From: Gammaproteobacteria bacterium
GTDB lineage: Bacteria > Pseudomonadota > Gammaproteobacteria > Pseudomonadales > Azotimanducaceae
Reading direction: 5' to 3'
Assembly (NCBI GenBank): GCA_009840545.1
Contig: VXNM01000010.1
Coordinates: 310,001 to 374,000 of the forward strand
Length of the DNA: 64,000 bases
Part shown: positions 38,142 through 47,023 of the stretch, in pieces
Numbering within the stretch: position 1 is the stretch's first letter
Layout of the letters: every line of letters starts with the position of its first letter
The notes under the pieces: model-generated
The model's input: only the letters and a program-made list of their open reading frames with translations
Told to the model about the DNA's origin: nothing
The model's database searches: none
Position numbers and translations under genes: made by a program

Positions 38142-38867
38142 CTAGCCGCTCAAGAGCTTTTCTCTGCGGTTTCCACGCAGAAAGGCAAGACTGAAAATCA
38201 TGAGCGTGACCAGAGCTATGAAGATTCGATTACGTAGCGTCTCAACAATAATCGCTTTAAGAACTTGGTCGTTGATCGCATGTGGATTGTAAATTGGCGA
38301 GAACCAAATCTGTTGTCCCCCAAACTCTGTGAACAATATGTTCGCTCCCAACAACACCACTGCAACGATCGCCCCAGAGACTTCACTTCTAAATAAAGTG
38401 GAGAACCCCATTGAAACGGCCATGTAGAACACGCCGACTTGAAACGCACCGTACAGGGACTCCAAGTTGTATGGCGTGATCAAAAACCACGCATACAAGC
38501 CCATGATTGCTAACGTCAACAAGAGAATCATGAAGCTTGCTAGGATCTTTACCCACCAAACCTTTTCAGCGCCACCCGGTACGGTGTAAACAATCTCGAG
38601 CGTACGAGCGTTGATTTCGCTCGCGACAATTCTGAGGCCGAGAAATAGACCAACGAAAGCGAGGGGCAAAGCAAGTCGGAACTGAATGCCCGCGTCTCGA
38701 ATGGTCACCCAATCCAGAATCTCCATGCCCGACTGAGGTCCAAGCCAAACAATTGGAACGATGATCGGAATAAGCCAAAACTTGTGACCGGCGATGGCAA
38801 TGGCCGCATAGCGCAGTACTTCAATTTCTTGAAAAAGAAACTTGATGGAGCGGGACACTATGTTCAT
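38142..38867 (-). CDS. ABC-2 type permease subunit coupled to the RND-ABC fusion
   Basis: The 241-residue protein has six hydrophobic helices and the ABC-2 layout: an N-terminal amphipathic region, then FVGLFLGLRIVASEINARTLEIVYTVPGGAEKVWWVKIL, a coupling segment usual in gliding-type and CcmB-like permeases. Its ATG overlaps the TGA of the 1602-residue RND-ABC gene by four bases, so translation is coupled and the ATPase at the end of that protein is the likely partner. Substrate unknown. Confidence 0.8.
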   Translation of the reverse strand: MNIVSRSIKFLFQEIEVLRYAAIAIAGHKFWLIPIIVPIVWLGPQSGMEILDWVTIRDAGIQFRLALPLAFVGLFLGLRIVASEINARTLEIVYTVPGGAEKVWWVKILASFMILLLTLAIMGLYAWFLITPYNLESLYGAFQVGVFYMAVSMGFSTLFRSEVSGAIVAVVLLGANILFTEFGGQQIWFSPIYNPHAINDQVLKAIIVETLRNRIFIALVTLMIFSLAFLRGNRREKLLSG

Positions 38868-41800
38868 GACGTTGCAAGGAGCCAGAGATATCCGTCTTCG
38901 GGACGCGGGTTCAATTGCTTTGCATCTTCGGATGGACTCTCATTCCAGATGATTCGCTGGATAGTATCGCCCGAGGCATCTGGAGCTTCCTCAGCGAGAA
39001 TTGCTCCTTCGGGCAATGACTTGTCCTCGCCTTGCTCAATCTTTTTCTCCCAAACCCGGCCGACTGCGTTCGTGGCAAGGTCGCTTGGTGTTCCATCGAA
39101 TCTCAATCGACTCTTTGCAATCACCAGGACACGCTCACAGGAAATTGCTACGTCCTCGACAACGTGAGTTGAGAACAGAACAATGCGAGTTTCGGCAAGG
39201 CGTGCCAGCAAGTTTCTAAATCGAATTCGTTCGCGAGGATCCAATCCAACTGTGGGTTCGTCCACGATTATGATTGCGGGCAATCGGAGAAGCGTTCGTG
39301 CCACGGCAACCCGTTGTTTCATACCGCCAGAAAGAGAACTGATCTTGTCGTCAATCTTGTCGGCCAACCCAACTTCTTCGATGAGGCTTGCAACTCTTTC
39401 CTTGCGAATCTTAGGATCGATGTCGTATAGAGCGGCGTAGTACTGTAGATAGTCGCGTGGTGTGAGGCTGAGCGGAAGTCCCGCATCTTGGGGCAAGTAG
39501 CCTACCCACCGTGCCAACACCTTTTGGATGGCTCGAAGCGGAACTCCTCCGATCTTGATCGCGCCTCGAGTTGGGTTGATGATTCCTGCCAACTGTCGGA
39601 GTAACGTGGTCTTGCCGGCACCATTGGGACCAAGAATCCCAATCATGCCGCGTTTGGCAGTGAAGCTGACCGACCACAACGCACGGATTTCTTCAGCGGG
39701 CAGGTCCAATCCGCCAACACGTCGACTAAGCCGTCTCCACCAAGTACGGGGATATTTCATGAATCCTCGCACAACACGATCGGGCAATTCACCTCTCTCC
39801 TGTCTGGTCGCGCTTCTGCGCATGACTTGCCCGAAAGCGAGTAGCAAAGTCGCAACGATCGGCCAGAAGAGCGTGGTTTGAGTCCCATCTTCGTTAAGAA
39901 TTGGTCGGACAAAAGTGAAGTAAACGAATCCACCGATGGTCAGCCAAGGCAACAGTACGGCTAGAAAGCCTTCTATCCCTCCCCTTCGCGCCCGACCGTC
40001 GTCGGAAACTAGCCCTCTCGCTTTTCGAATCTCCAAGAAAACTCTTGCGATAAATCCACTGGCGATCAACCAAAATATCAAACCCCACCCTCGTTCAGGT
40101 GTAAGCCATCCCAACGCACCCGCTCCAAGCGCAAGAATCGAAAAGACCAAAGACCGCTCAAACATGTCCTTGCGATTGAAAACTCTTCCTCCTGCCGCGA
40201 CGACCTTGCGAGCGAAATTCTTGTGTGCGTTTAGCGTTCTGCGAATGGGTCCAGGTAAACCGTAAATCTTGCTCAAGTACGTAACCTCTAGTTCGGGTGG
40301 TCCGTCCGTGGTGTCCGGTTCAGGAATGTGAACCCTTCGGAAGAAAAACACGATCAGCGCAAGAAGAACACCTCCAACTAGCAACCCAACGACGAGCTGC
40401 CAAAGCAAACCATTGAGGCCTGCCACCAAAATTAGCAACGCCATGATTCCTATTAGTGCAACACCCCACCCGATGACAAGCCAAGGTCCAACTCTGCCAA
40501 AGAGAAGGTCTAGTCTTCTAAGCAATACATAACCTATCGGGACAATGATCAACGTCATAATCGCCGAAGTCGCCAGACCTGACATCACCACAATAGCGAA
40601 GGGCGGCCAGATTTCGTTTTCCGCTCCTGTGGCGAGCGAGAGTGGCCATAGTGCCGCTATGGTTGTTGCGGCGGTCAACAAAACGGGACGCGTTCGTTCC
40701 TTGACGGCCGCATATGCAGCAGCGCCTGAAGAGTAGCCAATTCGGCTAAATTGTTGCATACGGTCGATGAGCAGAATGGCTGGATTGACCATGAGTCCGA
40801 TTAAGATCAGAATGCCGGAGATCACCATGGGATCGAACAATGGTGTCCCGGTCAAGGCAAGGCCCCACAAAGTCCCGAGCACGGTCAGTGGAATCGCAAC
40901 CATGACTAGCACTGGCAGAATCAGCGACTCGAGAATGATCGCTAATGAGAGGAACACCAGACCCAAGGCAGCAAAACCGAGTTGTTGGCCAGTGTCTACG
41001 TTCTCTTCATCCGCATCTGGAATGTCAATTACGTAGCCCTCGGGTCGTGGAACGGATCGTATGAAATCCTTAATCTCATTCTCAATGGATTCACGTCCAC
41101 TTCCAGAATCTGGCACAGAACGATCCAACGAGTACATGACCTTCATCTCTCGTCGCCCGTTCTTGTGAACAATCACTCCCGGAGCTGGCATTTCTGTTAC
41201 TCGCGAAAATGCCGCTATTGGCAGAACACCTTGGGAAGTCTGGATGCGCGTGTCGTTGAAGTCTCGGCGAGAATCCGATTCTTCACGAACTCCTTCTCGT
41301 TCTACAACCACTGAAATTTCTCGACCCGACCGCAATGGATAGGGGGACGCAAGTGTTTGTCCCCTCTTGCCAGCTATTTGCAAGAATGGTAGTGCTTCCG
41401 AAACCGTCAGCCCAAACGCCTGCAAGGCAGTCTCATCGGGTTCCACCCACAGTTCTGGATTTCTTGGTTGAATCGGAAGCCAAGACCGATCCACGTAATT
41501 CACCTCGGACAGCCGCGCCTGCAAATCTTGGCTCAACGCCATGAGTCTCTTCGGATCTGGACCGGACAGAATTACCTCCTGTCCTGACGAACCACCAAAA
41601 AAGCTCCCGTGCCCACGACCTCGACCAGCACTGCTGTAGTCCATGTCACCTGTAGTGCCTATCGAAAGTCGAGTCGTACGTCTTGCAGAATCTTCAGCTG
41701 CTTCCCGAATACGGACCGCGCTGAAATCGGGAGGTCTTTCATCTTGCTCGACAAAGTGTACGGTGAACCTAGCCTGATTTTGATTCACCGCAGCTTCAAC

Positions 41801-43672
41801 CGTATCGACGCCTTCCATAGACTTGATGTCACGACCAATCATCGAGACGTACGAAGCCATTGTGTCCAAGTCGGTAGTTCTGTTGTGCGAAACAGTGGTT
41901 GTAAAGTTAATCGAGTCCGCCTGCGGTGGATCGTCCGCATTACTGTTGTTTTGCATTGCCCACGGGGCAGCAATGACGACCGTCACAACCACAGCTATAA
42001 GCGTTCCTGCTAGCCAGGATGGAGGTTGGCGAAGAGCGTTTGTAACCAGGCCTGCCAATAAGACTCTCGCTCTATCCGGAACAAGCATTCCACCACGCTG
42101 TTCGCGTCGTTGTTGTTGCTCTTTTACGCGTCTTACAGCGGCTGGAGCTGCTAATCGGTGCGCAAGCAGCGGAACCAATCCAATGGCGACTAACAGTGAC
42201 GAGAATAACGGCAACACGACCGAGACACTCAGTACTTGTAGTACTTGCCGAAAAAGTGCCGATTCAATCGGAATTAGAAAAACAGGAAGAAATACGATGG
42301 CTGTCGTGACACTGGCACCGACGATGGCCCTAACAGTCTTTCGTAGGCCCAATCGAGCTGCTTCTGTAGGGGTTATTCCTCGTTCGATTCCGCGTAAGAT
42401 TGCTTCGTAAACTACAACACTGTTGTCCACAAGCAACCCTACCGACATGGCCAAACCAAACAACGTGAGGAGGTTTATGGAGTGACCAAGCAGATAGAGT
42501 CCCGCGATTGCTGTCATCAGACTCACAGGCACTGCGATTCCGACAATTGCTACAGCACGCCATTGGCGGAGGAAAAGGAACAACACCAACAGCGCAACAC
42601 AAAAACCTGTCAAACCAAGATTGATAAGACGTTGTATTTGCTCGTCCAATGACCTCGAGGCATCGAAGCCAATTTTGAGGTCAATACCAACAGACTGGAC
42701 GACTTCGCGTATTTCTCCCAACCGTTTTCGAACATCCCTGCCAATTTCGATTAGGTTCGAGCCTTGTTCCTGTTCTAAGGTGATTCCAACCGCAGGATTT
42801 CCGTCCACTTGGAATATTTGGGCGTTCTGTCCATAGCCTAAGTAAACATCCGCCACATGTCCCACAGTAAGAGGGTTGTTCGAAGATATGCGGGCTTGTC
42901 GCAGAGTGTTTAGAGAGTCGACAGTGCCATCAAAAACGACATTGGTACGGCCGTCTTCCGACTCAAAATTGCCAACATAGACTGCTGAACCTAGTTTGCT
43001 GTTCAACGCGCCAATCACTTGTTCGATCGTCGCTCCTAGACTTGCAGTCTTATCGGTGTCGACTGCAACGATCACTTGCCTTCCGCCTCCTCCAATCGCA
43101 ACTGCGCGCGCAACTCCTGGAATGCTCGAAAGACGAGGCACTACCATTTCAACCGCAAGGTCGTACACCTGGTCTGTTTCGCGGTCTCCGCCGAGTACGT
43201 AGAGGGTCATGATGTAAGCATCAATACTCCCAAGGTTGTCAGCGCCGCCCCACACAGAAATGTTGGTAGTTCGAAGTTCTGAGTTGCGCTGCAACCTGCT
43301 CGCTATCCTTCGTATTTCGTACTCGCGAACCTTGAGGTCGGTGCCTGGATCGAAAGTGATCTGTAGCGAACCACGGTCGCCATAGATTTGACCCACGGTT
43401 TCTCGTATTCCTTGGAGTCCCCTGATGCGCGAAGTAAGAGGAATGAGAACCTCCCTCTCAACAACATCAGCGGTACTACCGGGTCGCTGAAAGCTAACTG
43501 AGAGTTGTTCGGTAGGCATAGCGGGGAACAACTGGATCGGCATTCGACTGATACCAACTGCCCCAAGAATGATGATTGCAAGAAACATCATCGCGGTAGC
43601 AACCGGCCGCAAGACCGGCAAACTTAGGAAATCTGGAAGCAGTTTCCGTGGTTTGGCAGTTATTTCCGCCAC
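38864..43672 (-). CDS. RND permease fused to an ABC ATPase with a split nucleotide-binding domain
   Basis: The single uninterrupted 1602-residue frame carries a full RND (AcrB-like) permease at residues 1-1055: LRPVATAMMFLAIIILGAVG is helix 1, TM4 reads VGLLVDNSVVVYEA with Asp about 416, and TM10 reads IGLMVNPAILLID without the AcrB lysine. Two more helices follow (about 1060-1112). ELEVTYLSKIYG (about 1126-1137) is the first strand and A-loop of an ABC ATPase. About 190 residues with four hydrophobic helices intervene. The ATPase then resumes with ALWSVSF, Walker A LGPNGAGKTT (about 1345-1354), signature LSGGMKQR (about 1447), Walker B IIIVDEPTVGLDP and H-loop STHV. No periplasmic adaptor or outer-membrane channel gene is nearby. 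Confidence 0.85.
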   Translation of the reverse strand: MAEITAKPRKLLPDFLSLPVLRPVATAMMFLAIIILGAVGISRMPIQLFPAMPTEQLSVSFQRPGSTADVVEREVLIPLTSRIRGLQGIRETVGQIYGDRGSLQITFDPGTDLKVREYEIRRIASRLQRNSELRTTNISVWGGADNLGSIDAYIMTLYVLGGDRETDQVYDLAVEMVVPRLSSIPGVARAVAIGGGGRQVIVAVDTDKTASLGATIEQVIGALNSKLGSAVYVGNFESEDGRTNVVFDGTVDSLNTLRQARISSNNPLTVGHVADVYLGYGQNAQIFQVDGNPAVGITLEQEQGSNLIEIGRDVRKRLGEIREVVQSVGIDLKIGFDASRSLDEQIQRLINLGLTGFCVALLVLFLFLRQWRAVAIVGIAVPVSLMTAIAGLYLLGHSINLLTLFGLAMSVGLLVDNSVVVYEAILRGIERGITPTEAARLGLRKTVRAIVGASVTTAIVFLPVFLIPIESALFRQVLQVLSVSVVLPLFSSLLVAIGLVPLLAHRLAAPAAVRRVKEQQQRREQRGGMLVPDRARVLLAGLVTNALRQPPSWLAGTLIAVVVTVVIAAPWAMQNNSNADDPPQADSINFTTTVSHNRTTDLDTMASYVSMIGRDIKSMEGVDTVEAAVNQNQARFTVHFVEQDERPPDFSAVRIREAAEDSARRTTRLSIGTTGDMDYSSAGRGRGHGSFFGGSSGQEVILSGPDPKRLMALSQDLQARLSEVNYVDRSWLPIQPRNPELWVEPDETALQAFGLTVSEALPFLQIAGKRGQTLASPYPLRSGREISVVVEREGVREESDSRRDFNDTRIQTSQGVLPIAAFSRVTEMPAPGVIVHKNGRREMKVMYSLDRSVPDSGSGRESIENEIKDFIRSVPRPEGYVIDIPDADEENVDTGQQLGFAALGLVFLSLAIILESLILPVLVMVAIPLTVLGTLWGLALTGTPLFDPMVISGILILIGLMVNPAILLIDRMQQFSRIGYSSGAAAYAAVKERTRPVLLTAATTIAALWPLSLATGAENEIWPPFAIVVMSGLATSAIMTLIIVPIGYVLLRRLDLLFGRVGPWLVIGWGVALIGIMALLILVAGLNGLLWQLVVGLLVGGVLLALIVFFFRRVHIPEPDTTDGPPELEVTYLSKIYGLPGPIRRTLNAHKNFARKVVAAGGRVFNRKDMFERSLVFSILALGAGALGWLTPERGWGLIFWLIASGFIARVFLEIRKARGLVSDDGRARRGGIEGFLAVLLPWLTIGGFVYFTFVRPILNEDGTQTTLFWPIVATLLLAFGQVMRRSATRQERGELPDRVVRGFMKYPRTWWRRLSRRVGGLDLPAEEIRALWSVSFTAKRGMIGILGPNGAGKTTLLRQLAGIINPTRGAIKIGGVPLRAIQKVLARWVGYLPQDAGLPLSLTPRDYLQYYAALYDIDPKIRKERVASLIEEVGLADKIDDKISSLSGGMKQRVAVARTLLRLPAIIIVDEPTVGLDPRERIRFRNLLARLAETRIVLFSTHVVEDVAISCERVLVIAKSRLRFDGTPSDLATNAVGRVWEKKIEQGEDKSLPEGAILAEEAPDASGDTIQRIIWNESPSEDAKQLNPRPEDGYLWLLATS

Positions 43673-43882
43673 AAAGAGCTCACTTTGTCGACCATCAGAT
43701 TCCCGCTAAGAATAACGCACACCAATGCCTAGTCTAATCGTTGCAATTTTTGTGCCACTCAGATGCGCTTTAGGTCCGAACAAACTCGACGGAAATTGGG
43801 CTAGATTTACGCTAATATTCGTTGCATGTGCAACAGTCTTTGTTTGCACAGAAATTGAAACGAATAGTGCACGAGGGACGCT

Positions 43883-44563
43883 ATGGAATTTATGGAATTC
43901 TTCAATTACCTAGCCCGATGGGGACACATCGTGTTTGGTATCGCTTGGATTGGGTTGCTGTACTACTTCAACTTCATACAGGGCGCTTTCATGGCCTCCG
44001 CATCAAACGAGACGAAGGTCGAAGCGTTCACGCTTCTCGTACCCAAAGCGCTTTGGTGGTTTAGGTGGGCAGCCGCGTTTACATTCCTTACTGGCTTGTA
44101 TTTGCTCTACGTCGTCTTGAAGCAAGGGACGCTTACAGAAGACACGCTTGTTGCAGGACTGTTGGCAACGTTCATGGCTGCAAACGTATGGTTCATCATA
44201 TGGCCGAATCAAAAGATAGTGATCGCTTCCAATGAAGCAGTCAAAAGCGGAGGCGAGGCAGATCCTAATCAAGCTTCAGCGGCAGCCGCAGCTCTGTTGG
44301 CGAGTCGAACGAACACCTTGTTTTCGTTGCCTATGGTGTTCACGATGGTGTCAAGTGCACACTATGTGCATGGTGGCGATGTTGCGACATCTGGAGCTTG
44401 GGCGTCAGCGTGGGGTTTGTACGTCGTTTCGGCAATCGCAATTCTGTTAGAACTCAACGCCATATTTGGCAAGATGAATCCCGCGATCGAGAGCGTGAAG
44501 GCAGTTATTGGTTCAAGTGTAGTCTTGACCGCCATTGTCTGGCTTGTCCTCATGTACGTCTAG
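43883..44563 (+). CDS. Urate-oxidase N-terminal (PuuD-like) membrane protein
   Basis: The 226-residue protein has about six helices and opens FFNYLARWGHIVFGIAWIGLLYYFNFIQGAFMA, the Urate_ox_N/PuuD membrane-domain signature with a His in the first helix. Full PuuD urate hydroxylases carry a C-terminal cytochrome c (CxxCH) domain; this protein ends after the membrane part and has no CxxCH. It may therefore belong to a stand-alone subfamily with a different role. Divergent from the RND-ABC gene. Confidence 0.7.
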   Translation: MEFMEFFNYLARWGHIVFGIAWIGLLYYFNFIQGAFMASASNETKVEAFTLLVPKALWWFRWAAAFTFLTGLYLLYVVLKQGTLTEDTLVAGLLATFMAANVWFIIWPNQKIVIASNEAVKSGGEADPNQASAAAAALLASRTNTLFSLPMVFTMVSSAHYVHGGDVATSGAWASAWGLYVVSAIAILLELNAIFGKMNPAIESVKAVIGSSVVLTAIVWLVLMYV

Positions 44564-44591
44564 AGTTTCTCTTTGGATACTTAAACCATGA

Positions 44592-44622
44592 CCCGAGGAG
44601 GCAGTCGCTCTGCCTCCTTGGG
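44592..44622. terminator. 13-bp hairpin between two same-strand genes
   Basis: CCCGAGGAGGCAG and CTGCCTCCTTGGG pair over 13 positions (one G-T) around the loop TCGCT. It lies 28 bases after the PuuD-like stop. The following bases are TAAAATCGG, not a T-run, so it may be a factor-assisted terminator or an mRNA-stabilising hairpin. Confidence 0.55.
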
Positions 44623-44662
44623 TAAAATCGGTTGACTCCCAACAAACTGCCGAAATCCACCG

Positions 44663-45313
44663 ATGAGCGACCGACCGATCATTGTTACCGACGCTGAAAC
44701 CACGGCCACCGAACGCGCAAACCGCCGCCCCCGAAATCCTCCAACTGGAGGTTCCAATTTGGCTGTTACATTGCTCTTGATAGTTGCGATTGCGGCAATA
44801 ATCGTCTTGAGTTGGTTTGTTTGGTCCTTCAATTCATTGCTGAACGAAACGAAACTATCACTCGCAGACGCACAATCCCGGATAGAAACACTCGAATCCC
44901 GACAGTCGCTGACTGAAGGCAATCTGACGGATTCTGGAACCACGACGCAGGAAGCCTTGGCGTTTTGGGAGGATGAAACTCGAAAGATCTATGACTTTGT
45001 CCACAAGACCAACAAACCCAATATTGCAAAGAACAAAGAGGACATTGGGGAGATCGGTGCGCGCATAGAAGGATTTAACAACAGCGTCTCAGACTTGGAA
45101 AACTCGATTACTCTCTCGGTCAGTCAGCAACGTGATCTTACAGATAAGCTAAATACTTCGATCCAGACAACATCCTCCCGACTAGACGGACTTGACACAA
45201 AAGTTCGCCGTACCGAGGAAGCCATCGAAGCCATTGATCAATCACGATTGCAAAACAACAATCGTCTACTTGAGCTGGATCGACGAGTCCGAGCTCTCGA
45301 AACACCCAATTAA
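44663..45313 (+). CDS. Single-pass membrane protein with coiled coil, unrecognised
   Basis: The 216-residue protein has a short basic N-terminus (RANRRPRNPPTGG), one transmembrane helix (residues about 32-56) and a long coiled-coil-prone C-terminal region with regular leucines and charged residues (LNETKLSLADAQSRIETLES; LDTKVRRTEEAIEAIDQS). The layout resembles chromosome-partition or cell-division scaffold proteins, but no family was recognised. Co-directional with the next small gene. Confidence 0.65.
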   Translation: MSDRPIIVTDAETTATERANRRPRNPPTGGSNLAVTLLLIVAIAAIIVLSWFVWSFNSLLNETKLSLADAQSRIETLESRQSLTEGNLTDSGTTTQEALAFWEDETRKIYDFVHKTNKPNIAKNKEDIGEIGARIEGFNNSVSDLENSITLSVSQQRDLTDKLNTSIQTTSSRLDGLDTKVRRTEEAIEAIDQSRLQNNNRLLELDRRVRALETPN

Positions 45314-45397
45314 CCAATTTGTAGCGAGAACCAACTTGAAAATGCATGCTTTGTCAAGCATTATTCTCTTCAACAGTTGACAGGACTATCCCTTGAC

Positions 45398-45778
45398 ATG
45401 ACATCCAAGAATGTACCTAACGGTCGATTCCGGTGGGAATTTAACTACCGCACACTCCGAGGAGATGAAGGATTGTCGGTTCGCTTGCTTGGACCCGTGG
45501 GCAATGAATCGAAAGAACTAGCAAGATTCGATTGTTTTCGAAATTCTCCGCACTATCACACCGCCGTCTACGATCACAACACCATTCGCTCTATCGAAGA
45601 CGATGATCCAGTGAGCTGGTTCCTCGATTGCGTTAAAGAGGGATTCGAAGAGTTAATTTCTAATTCAGGAGGCGACGCTCCTACTTCCGAAGAGGTCTCT
45701 CAGCATGCCGCATCTATCGTAAGTATTGAGAGCATTTCGAAGGAACTCGTTGCGGAAGCGACCGAGGGCAGTACTTAG
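45398..45778 (+). CDS. Conserved-looking small soluble protein, function unknown
   Basis: The ATG at 45398 was chosen because AGGA stands 12 bases upstream; a TTG at 45377 would add seven residues. The 126-residue product begins TSKNVPNGRFRWEFNYRTL and contains ELARFDCFRNSPHYHTAVYDHNT, a metal-ligand-like cluster of His and aromatic residues seen in small hypothetical proteins whose function I cannot name. The C-terminal half is helical and acidic. It converges on the acyltransferase gene. Confidence 0.6.
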   Translation: MTSKNVPNGRFRWEFNYRTLRGDEGLSVRLLGPVGNESKELARFDCFRNSPHYHTAVYDHNTIRSIEDDDPVSWFLDCVKEGFEELISNSGGDAPTSEEVSQHAASIVSIESISKELVAEATEGST

Positions 45779-45797
45779 TCAAACAATCTACTTTGTG

Positions 45798-45819
45798 CTG
45801 CAACTGAACGCAGTTGTAG
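45798..45819. terminator. Hairpin between convergent genes, probable bidirectional terminator
   Basis: CTGCAACTG and CAGTTGTAG pair over nine positions (one G-T) around loop AACG. Located 20 bases after one stop and 14 bases before the other. No strong T-run on either side, so confidence is moderate. Confidence 0.5.
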
Positions 45820-45832
45820 GATTCGTGCTCTT

Positions 45833-46696
45833 CTAACTGGTGCTTCGTAGTTCCGTCAGTCGGTCGTCTTTACGTTTCCACAGGTCATTGACAAACTCCT
45901 TCGGATTGGATTGAGTCTGATTTGTCATTTCAACCGGTTGAATAAAGATGTTCACTGCTTTACAACGACCGCATAGCAGCTCCCAAAAACCGGGTACTGC
46001 CCCTTCGTAGTTGAGCGTAAGATCAACAATCGTCGATGTTTTTGAACCGAGAGCATCGATAGTAAACAATAGACCACCCGTTCGTGGTGTGAGCAAATGT
46101 AGAAATGGCGAAGATTGGGATTGGTGTTTTTCCGCAGTGAACCGCGTCCCTTCCAGGAAGCTGAGCACTGATATTGGACGATGGAGAAACTGTTCCGCAG
46201 CTCGAGACATGTTGCGTCGGTTCTTTTCATAGGCGCTGCTGTTTCTACCGTTGGACGCTCGCACGCGTCGTTGGACATATGGAAATCGAAGTAGCCACAT
46301 AGCCAAACCAACAAAGGGCACCCAGATCAGCTCGCGCTTGGTAAAGAATTTGATCGGCGGAGCCAGATTGAGCAAAACCACCTGAATAATGATTACATCG
46401 GACCAACTTTGGTGGTTGCTTGTGAGGATCCACCAGTTGGACCTATTGTCCAAGACGCCCTCGATTGTCGTCTTGAATTCAATGAGACGCAACAATCGAA
46501 TCAACCAAGCATTTCCTGAGACCCAACAGGTGACAATCCCGTCCATAGACCCAGTTAACGCTGATCGAGCTTGTCGAACTGGAGTCAACATCCTGACTAC
46601 AGCCAGAAGGTATATCGCCAGACAACAAAGAACAGTTGCCGAAACAAGAAATGCGACGGCAATCAGACCCTTCAATACTTGTAGAACCGACTCCAC
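45833..46696 (-). CDS. Lysophospholipid acyltransferase-family protein (PlsC/AGPAT-like)
   Basis: The 287-residue product starts at a GTG, has one or two N-terminal helices (residues about 8-32), and carries SNHQSWSDVIIIQ (the HX4D catalytic box) and VLSFLEGTRFTAEKHQ (the FxEGTR acyl-acceptor box), followed by the LPLAT third motif near VDLTLNYEG. The group with HQSWSD and long C-terminal extension resembles eukaryotic-type AGPAT3-5 homologues in bacteria. It esterifies a lysolipid in the inner membrane. Its 5' end abuts an IS110 remnant. Confidence 0.88.
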   Translation of the reverse strand: MESVLQVLKGLIAVAFLVSATVLCCLAIYLLAVVRMLTPVRQARSALTGSMDGIVTCWVSGNAWLIRLLRLIEFKTTIEGVLDNRSNWWILTSNHQSWSDVIIIQVVLLNLAPPIKFFTKRELIWVPFVGLAMWLLRFPYVQRRVRASNGRNSSAYEKNRRNMSRAAEQFLHRPISVLSFLEGTRFTAEKHQSQSSPFLHLLTPRTGGLLFTIDALGSKTSTIVDLTLNYEGAVPGFWELLCGRCKAVNIFIQPVEMTNQTQSNPKEFVNDLWKRKDDRLTELRSTS

Positions 46697-46796
46697 TTGT
46701 TCGAATTGCTTCTATGGACGAGGAATCTTTCCAGAACACAGGAAATTGCAAATCAAGTGTACCGTCGAACAAGACAAACTGTTCAGAGTTTGGCGA

Positions 46797-46934
46797 CAAT
46801 TGCTTGAAGTAGTCAAGCACCTGACCGCGTCTGAGCTGCGTCTGCTCGAGGCAGCGTCCCGACTCGTCGGCGCAGAACACCTGAAACGAGCTCTTCGCAA
46901 GATCGAGACCAACCGTTGTAACATTGATTTCCAT
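46797..46934 (-). pseudogene. IS110-family transposase remnant, N-terminus only
   Basis: From the ATG at 46934 the minus strand reads MEINVTTVGLDLAKSSFQVF, then CLEQTQLRRGQVLDYFKQL, the DEDD-type N-terminus of IS110/IS1111 transposases with the first catalytic Asp in GLDLAK. After about 46 residues the similarity stops and the frame runs into unrelated sequence overlapping the acyltransferase start. The Ser-C-terminal domain is absent, so the element is dead. Confidence 0.85.
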
Positions 46935-46996
46935 GGATGTCTTCCATCTTTTAAATACCGGCTACCTGTTAAGGTAGCAAACTGGAAGACATCCAT
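46933..46996. repeat. 14-bp inverted repeat enclosing a 6-bp hairpin at the IS110 remnant
   Basis: ATGGATGTCTTCCA (46933-46946) and TGGAAGACATCCAT (46983-46996) are perfect complements. Between them GCTACC and GGTAGC (46961-46978) form a second stem with loop TGTTAA. The outer left arm covers the transposase start codon. It may be the preserved end or non-coding RNA region of the IS110 element. Confidence 0.65.
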
Positions 46997-47023
46997 ACCA
47001 TCTACAAATGAGCCGCCCAAAAT

